Shown here one piece after another: positions 37,158 to 47,357 of a stretch of 64,000 nucleotides of DNA. The DNA is from Pseudoduganella plicata. GTDB taxonomy: Bacteria; Pseudomonadota; Gammaproteobacteria; Burkholderiales; Burkholderiaceae_D. The position numbers and the translations under genes are program-made. The notes below the pieces were generated by a model. The model was not told the origin of the DNA and ran no database searches. It worked only from the letters and a program-made list of their open reading frames with translations. Where the stretch lies: contig NZ_CP038026.1 in NCBI RefSeq assembly GCF_004421005.1, positions 1,302,001 to 1,366,000 of the forward strand. Reading direction: 5' to 3'. The stretch's first letter is position 1. Every line of letters starts with the position of its first letter.

Positions 37158-39245
37158 ATGAGCTTACGCCCGAACCGCCACCGCAAACTCGCCGCCGACA
37201 TGCCGGACGCCACGGCCGGCAATGCCGACGCCGCCGACGATCCGTATCTCTGGCTGGAGGAAGTCGAAGGCGACGGTCCGCTGGCCTGGGTCAGGCAGCA
37301 GAATACCGTGGCGCTGGACGAGCTGCAGGGCCATCCGGACCATGAGCCGCTGCGGGCCCGCCTGCAGGCCATCCTGGATTCGGACGAGCGTATTCCGTAC
37401 GTGCGCAAGCACGGCGAGTTTTTCTATAACTTCTGGCGCGATGCCGGGCACGTGCGCGGGCTGTGGCGCCGTACGACGCTGGCGCAGTACCAGCAGGCGA
37501 CGCCGCAGTGGGAAACCGTGCTCGACCTCGACGCGCTGGCCGCGGACGAAGGCGAAAACTGGGTCTGGCATGGTGTCACGTCGCTGTACCCGGAAGGCAG
37601 GCGCTGCCTGATCTCGCTGTCGCGCGGCGGCGGCGATGCGGCCGCCGTACGCGAGTTCGACACGGTGTCCCGCGCCTTCGTCACCGATGGCTTCAACCTG
37701 CCGGAGGCGAAAAGCGACGTCGCATGGATCGATGCGGACACCATTTTCGTCTCGACCGATTTCGGGCCGGGCTCGCTGACGTCGTCCGGGTACCCGCGCA
37801 TCGTCAAGGAATGGCGCCGCGGTACGCCGCTGGACGCCGCGCGCACGCTGTACGAGGCGCAAGCCGACGACCTCGGCGTGGGCGCCTACAAGGATTTCAC
37901 GCCAGGCCACAGCTGGCAGTTCATCTCGCGGCAGATCGACTTTTATACGAGCGAACTGTTCCTGCGCGACGGCGCGGCGCTGACCAAAATCGACAAGCCG
38001 GCGGACGCGAACGCCTATACGGTACGCGATCAGCTGGTCATCGACCTGCGCTCGGCCTGGACGGTGGCCGGCACGACCTACCCGCAGGGCGCCCTGCTGG
38101 CCGCCGACCTGCGCCGCTTCCTGCAGGGCGAGCGCCGCTTCGACGTGCTGTTCGTGCCGACCGACACGACGTCGCTTGACGGCGTGTCCGCCACCCGCTC
38201 GGTGCTGCTGCTCAACGAACTGGACAATGTGCGCAACCGCCTTGTCGAGCTGCGCCACGTGGACGGCGCGTGGCAGCGCCGCGAAGTCGCCACGCCCGCC
38301 TTCGGCACGCTGGACGTGGCGCCGCTGGACGATATCGGCTCCGACCAGTATTTCCTTACTGTAAATGATTTCCTGCACCCTACCACGCTGTATCTGGCCG
38401 AGGCGGGGCATGACGAAAGAAGTGTCATCAAGTCGCTGCCGGGCTTCTTCGACGCGCACGGGCTGACGGTCGCACAGCACCACGCCGTCTCGCGCGACGG
38501 CACGGCCGTGCCCTACTTTGTCGTCATGGCGCGGGATACGGAGCTCGACGGCAGCAACCCGACGGTGCTGTACGGCTATGGCGGCTTCGAGGTGTCGCTC
38601 AAACCCTTCTACAGCGGCGTGACGGGCGCGGCATGGCTGAGCGAAGGCGGCGTCTATGTGCTGGCCAATATCCGCGGCGGCGGCGAATTCGGTCCCCGCT
38701 GGCACCAGGCGGCGTTGAAGGAAAACCGCCAGTGCGCGTTCGACGACTTCATCGCGGTGGCCGAGGACCTGATCCGCCGCGGCATTACCACGCCCGCTCA
38801 CCTGGGCATCATGGGCGGCAGCAATGGCGGCCTGCTGGTGGGCGCTGCGCTGACGCAGCGTCCCGAGCTGTTCGGCGCCGTCGTCTGCCAGGTGCCCCTG
38901 CTCGACATGCGGCGCTACAGCCAGCTGCTGGCGGGCGCCTCGTGGATGGGCGAGTACGGCGATCCGGACGATCCGGACCAGTGGGCGTACATCGGCCGTT
39001 ATTCGCCGTATCAGAACGTCTCGGCCAGCAAGCAATATCCGCGCGTACTGTTCACCACCTCCACGCGCGACGACCGCGTCCACCCCGGCCACGCCCGCAA
39101 GATGGTGGCCAGGATGCAGGAACAGGGCCACGACGTGCTGTACTGGGAAAACCTGGAAGGCGGCCACGCCGGCGCGGCCAATAACGAGCAGCAGGCGCGC
39201 ATGTGGGCATTGACCTATACGTTCCTGCGCCACCAGCTCAGGTAG
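37158..39245 (+). CDS. Prolyl oligopeptidase family serine peptidase (S9A)
   Basis: 695 residues, no signal peptide. An N-terminal beta-propeller region starts at DPYLWLEEVEGDGPLAWVRQ. The C-terminal alpha/beta hydrolase has LGIMGGSNGGLLVGAALTQR with nucleophile S555 and the Asp loop TTSTRDDRVHPGHARKM. The His region is ENLEGGHAGAANNEQ. It probably cuts short proline-containing peptides in the cytoplasm. It stands alone, and a GTGCCTCCC/GGGAGGCAC hairpin follows 18 bases after the stop. Confidence 0.93.
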   Translation: MSLRPNRHRKLAADMPDATAGNADAADDPYLWLEEVEGDGPLAWVRQQNTVALDELQGHPDHEPLRARLQAILDSDERIPYVRKHGEFFYNFWRDAGHVRGLWRRTTLAQYQQATPQWETVLDLDALAADEGENWVWHGVTSLYPEGRRCLISLSRGGGDAAAVREFDTVSRAFVTDGFNLPEAKSDVAWIDADTIFVSTDFGPGSLTSSGYPRIVKEWRRGTPLDAARTLYEAQADDLGVGAYKDFTPGHSWQFISRQIDFYTSELFLRDGAALTKIDKPADANAYTVRDQLVIDLRSAWTVAGTTYPQGALLAADLRRFLQGERRFDVLFVPTDTTSLDGVSATRSVLLLNELDNVRNRLVELRHVDGAWQRREVATPAFGTLDVAPLDDIGSDQYFLTVNDFLHPTTLYLAEAGHDERSVIKSLPGFFDAHGLTVAQHHAVSRDGTAVPYFVVMARDTELDGSNPTVLYGYGGFEVSLKPFYSGVTGAAWLSEGGVYVLANIRGGGEFGPRWHQAALKENRQCAFDDFIAVAEDLIRRGITTPAHLGIMGGSNGGLLVGAALTQRPELFGAVVCQVPLLDMRRYSQLLAGASWMGEYGDPDDPDQWAYIGRYSPYQNVSASKQYPRVLFTTSTRDDRVHPGHARKMVARMQEQGHDVLYWENLEGGHAGAANNEQQARMWALTYTFLRHQLR

Positions 39246-39781
39246 CGTGCGTGCATTGGACTCGTGCCTCCCACGCGGCCGGGCAGCGCGGGGAGGCACC
39301 CGCGTTCCATTACCGACAACCACCACCCGGCAGCAACCAACCGTACGCCCGGACCGCCGGGTGCTGCGTTATGCTAGGAAATTGTTTCCGGTTTTCACGT
39401 CAATATTGGTAAACTAAGCCCTTCCCGAGGGGTGCTGGACTTGACTGCCTCCCGTTACGGCGTATTGTCGGACGGGCGGAAAACTGGAAGCCTTTGGCAA
39501 TGTGGCTCGGGTGGCGCTGTCGTGTATATTCCCAATCTATTTCTCAGTAGTAGAGTTCCCGCCTGGCCACCGGCGCGGATCGGCATGCCGGCGGACGGCT
39601 TCCGCCGGCGTTGTCACGCCCGTACGCAGTCCGCGGTCGTTTTCACCACCTCCACTTATTCCGATGACAATGCCCACAGCGCGCCCGCCGCGCCGTCCGC
39701 GCGCCCCGTCGACCGGGACAATCTGCCGCACGGCCGGCGCATGCGCCGGCCACCATATACTTTTCCAAGAGGGAAGCGTCA
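39246..39781. other. 536-bp intergenic region with three strong hairpins
   Basis: No gene could be supported here. A 9-bp stem GTGCCTCCC/GGGAGGCAC (39264-39299) may end the S9 transcript, without a T-tract. A second 9-bp stem GCCGGCGGA/TCCGCCGGC (39587-39609) and a perfect 20-bp palindrome (39732-39751) lie before the kinase gene. A TATACT box at 39756-39761 is placed as a possible -10, but no matching -35 was found. The ribosome binding site GAGGGAAG precedes the ATG at 39782. Confidence 0.6.
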
Positions 39782-42700
39782 ATGAACGACATGACCGAAT
39801 TGCCTGAAGAGCTGGACCTGAAGCTGATCCTGTCCACCTTGATGGCATTGAAAAAGGGCGATTTCACCGCACGCATGCCGTCCGACTGGACCGGCGTGTC
39901 GGGCAAGATCGCCGATACGCTCAACGACATCATCGAGACCAACGAGCGCATCGTCCGGTCCGTGACGGAAACGAGCCGCGTGGTGGGCCGCGAAGGCCGC
40001 CTGACGCAGCGAGCCCCGGTGACGAACGTCTCCGGCGGCTGGGCAACGATCATCAGCGCCGTCAACACGCTGATCGACGACCTGGTGCGCCCGACCACGG
40101 AGATGGCACGGGTCATCGGTGCCGTGGCGAAGGGCGACCTGTCGCAGACGATGGCACTGGAGGTGGATGGCCACCCGCTGAAGGGACAGTACCTGCGCGC
40201 CGCGACGACGGCGAACACGATGGTGGAACAGCTGCTGTCGTTCTCCTCCGAGGTGACGCGCGTGGCGCGGGAGGTTGGTACGGAGGGCAAGCTGGGCGGC
40301 CAGGCGCAGGTGAAAGGCGTCGCGGGCACGTGGAAGGATCTGACCGACTCGGTCAACTCGATGGCAGGCAACCTGACGTCGCAGGTGCGTAACATCGCCG
40401 AGGTGACGACCGCCGTGGCCAACGGCGACCTGTCGAAAAAGATCACGGTGGACGTGCGCGGCGAGATCCTGCAGCTGAAGGACACCATCAACGTCATGGT
40501 GGACCAGCTGCGCTCGTTTGCTTCCGAGGTGACGCGCGTCGCGCGCGAGGTCGGCACGGAGGGCAAGCTGGGCGGCCAGGCGTACGTGCCGGGCGTGGGC
40601 GGCACGTGGAAGGACTTGACGGACAACGTCAATTTCATGGCGTCGAACCTGACGGGCCAGGTGCGTAACATCGCGGCGGTGACCACCGCCGTGGCGAACG
40701 GCGACCTGTCCAAGAAGATCACGGTGGACGTCAAAGGCGAGATTCTCGAACTGAAGAACACCATCAACGTGATGGTGGACCAGCTCTCGTCGTTCGCTTC
40801 GGAGGTGACGCGCGTGGCGCGGGAAGTCGGGACGGAAGGCAAGCTCGGAGGGCAAGCACAAGTAAAAGGCGTGGCCGGTACGTGGAAGGACTTGACCGAC
40901 TCCGTGAACTCGATGGCCGGTAACCTGACGGGCCAGGTTCGCAACATCGCGGACGTGACGACGGCCGTGGCCAACGGTGACCTGTCGAAGAAGATCACGG
41001 TGGACGTGAAAGGCGAGATTCTCGAGCTGAAAAACACCATCAACGTGATGGTCGACCAGCTGAACTCCTTCGCCTCGGAAGTCACGCGCGTGGCGCGCGA
41101 GGTGGGTACCGAAGGCAAGCTGGGTGGCCAGGCCAACGTGCCGGGTGTCGCGGGCACGTGGAAGGACTTGACGGAAAACGTCAACCAGCTGGCCGGCAAC
41201 CTGACGGGCCAGGTGCGCAACATCGCCGAAGTGACGACCGCCGTGGCCAACGGCGACCTGTCGAAGAAGATCACGGTGGACGTCAAGGGCGAGATTCTCG
41301 AGCTGAAAAACACGATCAACGTGATGGTCGACCAGCTGTCGTCGTTCGCCTCCGAAGTGACCCGCGTCGCGCGCGAGGTGGGGACGGAAGGCAAGCTCGG
41401 AGGGCAAGCTTACGTGCCGGGCGTGGGCGGCACGTGGAAGGACTTGACGGACAATGTCAACTTCATGGCCTCGAACCTGACGGGCCAGGTGCGTAACATC
41501 GCGGCCGTGACCACCGCCGTGGCGCGTGGCGACCTGTCGAAAAAGATCACCGTGGACGTGAAAGGCGAGATTCTCGAACTGAAGGACACCATCAACGTGA
41601 TGGTGGACCAGCTGTCGTCGTTCGCGTCGGAAGTGACGCGGGTGGCGCGCGAGGTGGGTACGGAAGGCAAGCTGGGTGGCCAGGCCAACGTGCCCGGTGT
41701 CGCGGGCACGTGGAAGGACTTGACGGAAAACGTCAACCAGCTGGCGGCCAACCTGACCAACCAGATGCGCGCGATCGGCGAAGTGGCGACGGCCGTGACG
41801 CGGGGCGACCTGTCCCGCTCCATCCAGGTCGAAGCGCGCGGCGAGGTCTCGTACCTGAAGGACAACATCAACGAGATGATCCGCAACCTGAAGGAAACCA
41901 CGCAGAAGAACGCGCAGCAGGACTGGCTGAAGACCAACCTGGCGCGCTTCACCCGGCTGCTGCAGGGCCAGCGCGACCTGCAGGCGGTGACGAAACTGAT
42001 CCTGTCCGAGCTGGCGCCGCTGGTGTCGGCGCACCACGGCGTGTTCTACATGATGGACTCGCAGCTGGACGACGCGCGCCTGCGCATGATCGCCAGCTAC
42101 GGTTACCGTTCCAGCCGCAAGCTGCCGACGTCGTTCCTGCCGGGCGAAGGCCTGGTCGGCCAGTGCGCGCTGGAGAAGGTGCGCATCTGGCTGACGGACG
42201 TGCCGCGCGATTACATCGTCGTCTCGTCCGGCCTTGGCGCGGCGCCGCCGACCAACATCGTCGTGCTGCCGATCCTGTTCGAACAGCAGGTCAAGGCCGT
42301 CATCGAGATCGCCTCGCTCGACCGCTTCACGGAAACCCACCTGTCGTTCCTCGACCAGCTGATGGAATCGATCGGCGTCGTGCTGAACACCATCGAGGCG
42401 AACAGCCGTACCGAGTCGCTGCTGACGCAGTCGCAGTCCCTCGCCCAGGAACTGCAGCAGACCAACCAGGAGCTGGCGGAGAAGGCGCGCCTGCTGTCCG
42501 AGCAGAACATCGAGGTGGAGCGCAAGAACCGCGAGGTGGAGCAGGCCAAGCTGGCGCTGGAGGAAAAGGCGACGCAGCTGGCGCTGTCGTCGAAATACAA
42601 GTCCGAATTCCTGGCGAATATGTCGCACGAGCTGCGCACGCCATTGAACTCGCTGCTGATCCTGGCGCAGCAGCTGGGCGACAACCCTGAGGGCAACCTG

Positions 42701-44671
42701 TCGGGCAAGCAGGTGGAGTTCGCCAAGACCATCCACGGCTCCGGCTCCGACCTGCTGACGCTCATCAACGACATTCTCGACCTGTCGAAGATCGAATCCG
42801 GCACCGTCACGCTGGACGTGTCGGAGTACCGCTTTGCCAACCTGCGCAACTACGTGGACCGTACCTTCCGCCACATGGCCGAAGCAAAGCACCTGGGCTT
42901 CACGGTGGCGCTGGCGGAGAACCTGCCGACCTCCCTGATGACGGACACGACGCGCCTGCAGCAGGTGCTGAAAAACCTGTTGTCCAATGCCTTCAAATTC
43001 ACGTCGCACGGCCAGGTCTCGCTGGAGATCGGCCTGGTCGGCGGCGGCTGGAGCCTGGACAACCCGAACCTGGCCAATGCGGACGCCGTGCTGGCATTTT
43101 CCGTCAGTGACACGGGGGTTGGTATCGCCTCCGACAAGCTGCAGCTGATCTTCGAAGCGTTCCAGCAGGCCGACGGCTCGACCGCCCGCAAGTACGGCGG
43201 CACGGGCCTGGGCCTGTCGATCTCGCGCGAGCTTGCGCGCCTCCTGGGTGGCGAGATCCGCGTCGAATCGACTGTGGGCAGCGGCTCCACGTTCACGCTG
43301 TTCCTGCCGTATAACCGCGCCGGCTTCGTCAACTACGAGCAGCCCCGCCCTGCGCCGCAACGCATGGCGCCGCTGCCGCCGAAGGTCATCTACAGCCAGA
43401 GCGTCACGGACGTGGACGTGATCGAACACCGGTCGCCCGCGGACGGGGACGGCGAAACCTACAGCTCGACGATCGACGACCGCGGCCTGACGGCGCCCGG
43501 GGACCCGTCCGTGCTGATCATCGAGGACGACGAGCGCTTCGCCAAGGTCGTGCTGGACTTCGCCCGCGAGAAGAACTTCAAGGGCATCGTCATCCACCAG
43601 GGCGATTCGGCGCTGTCGCTGGCGCGCGACTACCTGCCGTCGGCCATCCTGCTGGACCTGGACCTGCCGGACATCGACGGCTTCACGGTGCTGGACCGCC
43701 TGAAGCGCGATCCGAGCACGCGCCACATCCCGGTGCACGTGATGTCCGCGTCGCGCGAGCGCGAACGGGCGCTGCGCTCGGGGGCCATCTCGTTCATGAA
43801 CAAGCCGGTGGACAAGGACGCGCTGCAGGAGCAGTTCACGCGCATCCAGAAATTCCTGATGGGCGGCAAGCGCAGCCTGCTGGTCGTCGATGACGAACAG
43901 GGCCAGCGCGACTCGATCGTCGCGCTGATTGGCGAGGGCGACGTCGACATCCAGGCCGTCGGCACGGGCGAGGAGGCGCTGGCGGCGCTGCGCACCAGTC
44001 ATTTCGACTGCATGGTGCTGGACCTGACGCTCCCCGACATCTCCGGCTTCGAGCTGCTCGACATCATCGGCAAGGACATCAAGCTGCGCGACCTGCCCGT
44101 CGTCATCAACACGGCGAAAGAGCTGGACAAGAAGGAAGTAGCCAAGCTCAAACGCTACGCCAAAACGATCGTCATCAAGGACGCACGCTCGCCGGAACGC
44201 CTGCTGGACGAGACGGCGCTGTTCCTGCACCGCTCGCAGGCCAACCTGCCGGAAGCGCAGCGGCGCATGCTGGAACAGGTGCACGCTGCCGATTCCGGAC
44301 TGGCCGGCCGCAAGGTGCTGATCGTCGACGACGACCTGCGCAACATCTTCGCCTTGTCCTCGCTGCTGGAGCGACAGCAGATGCACGTGTCGTTCGCGGA
44401 GAACGGCCGCGACGGCATCGAGGTGCTGGAACGCGATCCGGCCATCGAGATCGTCCTGATGGACATCATGATGCCGGAGATGGACGGCTACGACACGATG
44501 CGGGCCATCCGCCGCATTCCGAAGTTCCGTTCGCTGCCCATCATCACGCTGACGGCAAAGGCGATGAAGGGCGACCGCGACAAGTGCATTGCCGCGGGCG
44601 CTTCCGACTACATCACCAAACCGGTGGACGTCGCTCAGCTGCTGTCGCTGATGCGCGTCTGGCTGCATTGA
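39782..44671 (+). CDS. Giant cytoplasmic hybrid histidine kinase with tandem HAMP repeats, GAF and three receivers
   Basis: 1629 residues, no transmembrane segment. Residues about 1-720 are HAMP-type helices, including six near-identical 92-residue repeats (about 156-707) built around [17 protein letters not shown] and [19 protein letters not shown] domain (about 728-870), a coiled coil, and HisKA with [15 protein letters not shown] (H949) follow. Then come HATPase with [20 protein letters not shown] and three receivers (about 1243-1360, 1363-1485, 1508-1628). The design resembles group III fungal (Nik1) kinases and bacterial poly-HAMP kinases. The next gene, a CheR-like protein, starts within its stop codon. 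Confidence 0.92.
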   Translation: MNDMTELPEELDLKLILSTLMALKKGDFTARMPSDWTGVSGKIADTLNDIIETNERIVRSVTETSRVVGREGRLTQRAPVTNVSGGWATIISAVNTLIDDLVRPTTEMARVIGAVAKGDLSQTMALEVDGHPLKGQYLRAATTANTMVEQLLSFSSEVTRVAREVGTEGKLGGQAQVKGVAGTWKDLTDSVNSMAGNLTSQVRNIAEVTTAVANGDLSKKITVDVRGEILQLKDTINVMVDQLRSFASEVTRVAREVGTEGKLGGQAYVPGVGGTWKDLTDNVNFMASNLTGQVRNIAAVTTAVANGDLSKKITVDVKGEILELKNTINVMVDQLSSFASEVTRVAREVGTEGKLGGQAQVKGVAGTWKDLTDSVNSMAGNLTGQVRNIADVTTAVANGDLSKKITVDVKGEILELKNTINVMVDQLNSFASEVTRVAREVGTEGKLGGQANVPGVAGTWKDLTENVNQLAGNLTGQVRNIAEVTTAVANGDLSKKITVDVKGEILELKNTINVMVDQLSSFASEVTRVAREVGTEGKLGGQAYVPGVGGTWKDLTDNVNFMASNLTGQVRNIAAVTTAVARGDLSKKITVDVKGEILELKDTINVMVDQLSSFASEVTRVAREVGTEGKLGGQANVPGVAGTWKDLTENVNQLAANLTNQMRAIGEVATAVTRGDLSRSIQVEARGEVSYLKDNINEMIRNLKETTQKNAQQDWLKTNLARFTRLLQGQRDLQAVTKLILSELAPLVSAHHGVFYMMDSQLDDARLRMIASYGYRSSRKLPTSFLPGEGLVGQCALEKVRIWLTDVPRDYIVVSSGLGAAPPTNIVVLPILFEQQVKAVIEIASLDRFTETHLSFLDQLMESIGVVLNTIEANSRTESLLTQSQSLAQELQQTNQELAEKARLLSEQNIEVERKNREVEQAKLALEEKATQLALSSKYKSEFLANMSHELRTPLNSLLILAQQLGDNPEGNLSGKQVEFAKTIHGSGSDLLTLINDILDLSKIESGTVTLDVSEYRFANLRNYVDRTFRHMAEAKHLGFTVALAENLPTSLMTDTTRLQQVLKNLLSNAFKFTSHGQVSLEIGLVGGGWSLDNPNLANADAVLAFSVSDTGVGIASDKLQLIFEAFQQADGSTARKYGGTGLGLSISRELARLLGGEIRVESTVGSGSTFTLFLPYNRAGFVNYEQPRPAPQRMAPLPPKVIYSQSVTDVDVIEHRSPADGDGETYSSTIDDRGLTAPGDPSVLIIEDDERFAKVVLDFAREKNFKGIVIHQGDSALSLARDYLPSAILLDLDLPDIDGFTVLDRLKRDPSTRHIPVHVMSASRERERALRSGAISFMNKPVDKDALQEQFTRIQKFLMGGKRSLLVVDDEQGQRDSIVALIGEGDVDIQAVGTGEEALAALRTSHFDCMVLDLTLPDISGFELLDIIGKDIKLRDLPVVINTAKELDKKEVAKLKRYAKTIVIKDARSPERLLDETALFLHRSQANLPEAQRRMLEQVHAADSGLAGRKVLIVDDDLRNIFALSSLLERQQMHVSFAENGRDGIEVLERDPAIEIVLMDIMMPEMDGYDTMRAIRRIPKFRSLPIITLTAKAMKGDRDKCIAAGASDYITKPVDVAQLLSLMRVWLH
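40247..41902 (+). repeat. Six tandem 276-bp coding repeats (HAMP units)
   Basis: Units begin at 40247, 40523, 40799, 41075, 41351 and 41627, a 276-bp (92-codon) period. Protein identity between units is very high. The main variation is at the AQVKGVAG / AYVPGVGG / ANVPGVAG stretch and the following DSVNSMAG / DNVNFMAS / ENVNQLAG stretch. Units 2 and 5 share one type, 1 and 3 a second, 4 and 6 a third, which suggests block duplication or gene conversion. Confidence 0.9.
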
Positions 44672-45534
44672 GCACGCGCGAGCTGAGCGTGCCGCCGGGC
44701 GACGCGCGACACGCCTGCCTGCCCGAGGTCGAAGAACTGGAACTGGAGCTGCTGCTGGAGGCGTTGGTGCAGCGCTTCGGTTTCGACTTCCGCACGCACG
44801 AGCGCACCGCATTGAAGCGCAAGCTGTTCGCATTGCGCCAGCGGCGCGGCCTGCACACCCTGTCGCAGCTTCAGGATCGTGTGCTGCACGACGTGGCGAC
44901 GTCGTCCGCGCTGCTGCGGGCACTTTCCGTGCAGCCGGCGTCGATGTTCGACGATCCGCTCGAAGCTTCTCAGTTCGCTGCGGTGGCGGAACACTGCCTG
45001 CCCGGCGCGCCGCTGCCGAAGATCTGGCTGGCCGACTGCGCCGGCGCCGAACAGGCGTGGACCGTAGCCGTGCTGCTGGCGGAACGGGAGCTGCTGGGCA
45101 GAGTCGAGATTTATGCGACGGTGGCCAGCGACGCGCTGCTGGAGGAAGCGCTGTCGGCGACGATCGCGCCGGCGCTGATGGGAAGCTACCAGCGCAGCTA
45201 TGAGCAGGCCGGGGGCACGGGGCGGCTGGCGGATTACTTCCAGTGCGACGGCGACGCACTGGTACCGCTGCCGCAGCTGCGCAGCCGCATCACGTGGGCA
45301 CAGTACAACCTCGTCACGGATTCGTCGTTCAACGAGTTCCAGCTGATTGTCTGCCGCCGCGCCCTGCCCGACTTCGGCCCGCTGCTGCGGCATCGCGTGC
45401 TGCAGCTGTTCCACGACAGCCTGGCCGTCTTCGGCGTGCTGGGCATCGACCGGGAGATCGATGCCGGCGAGCGGCTGGGCGGGCAATATCAGCAGCTTCT
45501 GGCGCGGCAGCCCTGGTACAGGCGGGTCGGCTGA
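44668..45534 (+). CDS. CheR-like methyltransferase with degenerate SAM-binding motifs
   Basis: 288 residues if the TTG at 44668 (overlapping the kinase TGA) is the start; a GTG at 44689 is an alternative. The N-terminal helical part FDFRTHERTALKRKLFALRQ matches CheR all-alpha domains. ALSVQPASMFDDPLEASQF replaces the usual SFFRDP. WLADCAGAEQAWTVAVLLAE replaces the SAM motif SAGCSTGEEPYS, with the Gly and Thr/Glu positions lost. FNEFQLIVCRRALPDFG replaces FDLIFCRNVLIYF. It may still bind a receptor or the upstream kinase without methylating. No cheB follows. Confidence 0.75.
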   Translation: MSTRELSVPPGDARHACLPEVEELELELLLEALVQRFGFDFRTHERTALKRKLFALRQRRGLHTLSQLQDRVLHDVATSSALLRALSVQPASMFDDPLEASQFAAVAEHCLPGAPLPKIWLADCAGAEQAWTVAVLLAERELLGRVEIYATVASDALLEEALSATIAPALMGSYQRSYEQAGGTGRLADYFQCDGDALVPLPQLRSRITWAQYNLVTDSSFNEFQLIVCRRALPDFGPLLRHRVLQLFHDSLAVFGVLGIDREIDAGERLGGQYQQLLARQPWYRRVG

Positions 45535-45587
45535 GCGACCCCGCCGGCCGCTCGGGGGCCGGCGGGGGATACCCCGGTCTGGCCGCG

Positions 45588-46211
45588 TCAGGCCCCGGCC
45601 GAAGAAGCCGGCCGCTGCGCAATCCGGTCCCGCCACGCCTGCACGTTGACAAACCCCTCCTGCCCGGGACGGAACTTCATCAGCCCGCGAGCAAACTCCA
45701 GCGCGCAGAACGCCGTGATGTCGGCAATGGTGTAGCGCTCCCCTGCCACATACGGCTGGCGCGCCAGCACCTCGTCGAGCCAGCGCACCGTGTCGCGCAC
45801 GCGCTCGCCCTGCACGGCACCGAACTGGGGGAACTGCGGACTCTCCAGCATCGCCAGACCGGGATGGGTGTGCCGCACACAATTGGCGATGCCGGCAAAC
45901 AGGTGCAGTTCCATGCGCCGGTCGGCCATTTCGATGAATGCCCGCTCGGTGGCATCGCGCCCCATCAGATTCGGTTCCGGCTGCAGCCCTTCCAGATACG
46001 TACAGATGGCGCGCGTCTCGGCCAGCACCCGGCCGTCGTCCAGTTCAAGTGCGGGGACGCGCCCGAACGGATTGCGCGCCAAAAACTCGGCCGAGCGGTG
46101 CTCGAGCTTGCCAAGATCCACGGTCTGTTGTGGAATCCGCAATTCCTTCTCTGCAATAAATATTGCTACGCGGCGAGGGTTTGGCGCGCGAAAGCTCATG
46201 TATAATTTCAC
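45588..46211 (-). CDS. Glutathione S-transferase
   Basis: 207 residues from the GTG at 46209-46211, with an AGGGGAA site. An internal ATG four codons on is less well placed. MKLYMSFRAPNPRRVAIFIA is the thioredoxin-like N-terminal glutathione domain, followed by FLARNPFGRVPALELDDGRV with the conserved cis-Pro VPALE and AETRAICTYLE. The C-terminal helical domain has YTIADITAFCALEFA. It lies 8 bases after the stop of a second GST gene, so the two are co-transcribed. Confidence 0.9.
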   Translation of the reverse strand: MKLYMSFRAPNPRRVAIFIAEKELRIPQQTVDLGKLEHRSAEFLARNPFGRVPALELDDGRVLAETRAICTYLEGLQPEPNLMGRDATERAFIEMADRRMELHLFAGIANCVRHTHPGLAMLESPQFPQFGAVQGERVRDTVRWLDEVLARQPYVAGERYTIADITAFCALEFARGLMKFRPGQEGFVNVQAWRDRIAQRPASSAGA

Positions 46212-46219
46212 GCGTTCCC

Positions 46220-46918
46220 CTAGCGCGATTGTCCGGTTTCCAGCATGTTGCGGGCGTTTGCCGCCATCCTGGCCGCCTGATCGTCGTTTTCCGCCCTGTC
46301 CAGCACATCCGACGGCGGCAACGTGACGCCGCGCTGAACGGCAGGACGTTCGCCAATGGCTTTCAGCCAGCGTTGCAGGTTGGGCAGGTCGTCGATGGCA
46401 ACGCCGGACCATTTGTGCGTGCGTACCCAGGCATAGTTGGCGATGTCGGCAATCGAATAGTCGCCGGCCAGGTATTCGTTGTTCTGCAGATGGCCGTCCA
46501 GCACGCGGAACAGGCGCTTCGTCTCGCCCTGGTAGCGGTCGATGGCCGGTTGCAGCTTTTCGGGGAAATAACGGTGGAACACATTGGCCTGACCCATCAT
46601 CGGACCGACGCCGCCCATCTGGAACATCAGCCATTGCAGCACGCGCGAGCGGCCTTCGGCATCGGTGGGCATGAGGCGTCCGGTTTTCTCCGCCAGGTAG
46701 ATGAGGATCGCGCCGGATTCGAATACCGCGAAGTTGTCGTTGGCGCGGTCGACGATCGCGGGGATCCGGCCATTGGGGTTAATGTTGAGGAACCAGGGCT
46801 GTTTCTGTTCGCCGGCGGACAGGTCAAGAACGTGCAGCGTGTACTGCAGCTCCAGTTCTTCCAATGCAATAGAAATCTTGTGACCGTTCGGTGTCGCCGC
46901 AGTATATAGGTCGATCAT
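46220..46918 (-). CDS. Glutathione S-transferase, YfcG-like
   Basis: 232 residues. [20 protein letters not shown] with [20 protein letters not shown], then [20 protein letters not shown], is the N-terminal domain of YfcG/Ure2-like GSTs. These often act as disulfide-bond reductases. The C-terminal domain has [17 protein letters not shown]. It is the first gene of a two-GST operon read leftward. Confidence 0.92.
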   Translation of the reverse strand: MIDLYTAATPNGHKISIALEELELQYTLHVLDLSAGEQKQPWFLNINPNGRIPAIVDRANDNFAVFESGAILIYLAEKTGRLMPTDAEGRSRVLQWLMFQMGGVGPMMGQANVFHRYFPEKLQPAIDRYQGETKRLFRVLDGHLQNNEYLAGDYSIADIANYAWVRTHKWSGVAIDDLPNLQRWLKAIGERPAVQRGVTLPPSDVLDRAENDDQAARMAANARNMLETGQSR

Positions 46919-47010
46919 GTTATCTCCAATGAATTGTACGAATTACAAATCATAGCGCCGATTTGGTCGGAGTGTCATTTCGATACAACAGGATATTAAA
47001 AGTTTTAGGC

Positions 47011-47048
47011 AAAAAAAGACCGGCCGCAATCTGAGGAGGGGACCGGTC
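47011..47048 (-). terminator. Orphan intrinsic terminator reading leftward
   Basis: On the minus strand GACCGGTC (47048-47041) pairs with GGCCGGTC (47025-47018; one G-U pair). The loop has 15 bases and seven Ts follow (47017-47011). It lies upstream of the leftward GST gene and downstream of no recognised leftward gene. It would end a leader or small RNA started in 47050-47350. Confidence 0.65.
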
Positions 47049-47327
47049 AAAACGCTTTCTATTATGAGAGCGCGGGGATAGCACTGCAACTGCGGCCCGG
47101 ATCGCGTCGCGGAGACGAGATCGAGGCCCATGAAATCGTGCCGGATTTGAGGAATCCGGCAACCTGCCGCTCAACAATAATTGCGCGGTACGGGTTACAC
47201 TTTGCCTGGTTTCATTCTCCTCAGGCTTAGGACTTCATTAAGGAAAGAAGAAAACGTTTCAAAACTGGTATCAATGGAAACCAGACGGAGCGCCGGTGAT
47301 GCGGCAGCGCCCGCGGATGCCTCAAAC

Positions 47328-47345
47328 GTTTTGAAGCTTCAAAAC
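47328..47345 (+). promoter_or_regulatory. Perfect 18-bp palindrome immediately upstream of chemoreceptor gene
   Basis: GTTTTGAAGCTTCAAAAC is fully self-complementary and ends 12 bases before the ATG at 47358. The ribosome binding site AAGGAAAA lies between. It could be an operator or a translation-controlling hairpin. Confidence 0.6.
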
Positions 47346-47357
47346 TAAGGAAAAGAC

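Larger units (their letters stand above)
46919..47357. other. 439-bp intergenic region between divergent GST and chemoreceptor genes
   Basis: No protein gene was supported. It holds an orphan minus-strand terminator (47011-47048), a perfect 18-bp palindrome next to the chemoreceptor start (47328-47345), and a related half-site GTTTCAAAAC near 47255. Small leftward frames in this gap have no codon bias or family resemblance. Confidence 0.6.

Noticed and set aside
39779..45259. Very long open frame on the minus strand opposite the giant kinase (and similar long antisense frames opposite flgC-E, recBCD and the hybrid kinase at 31613-34681).
   Set aside because: High GC leaves antisense frames open. 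Their translations are Arg/His/Gln-rich with no family resemblance, while the sense strand carries intact domain proteins.
46943..47131. 62-codon leftward frame in the GST-chemoreceptor gap.
   Set aside because: No ribosome binding site or recognisable features, and it crosses the orphan terminator.
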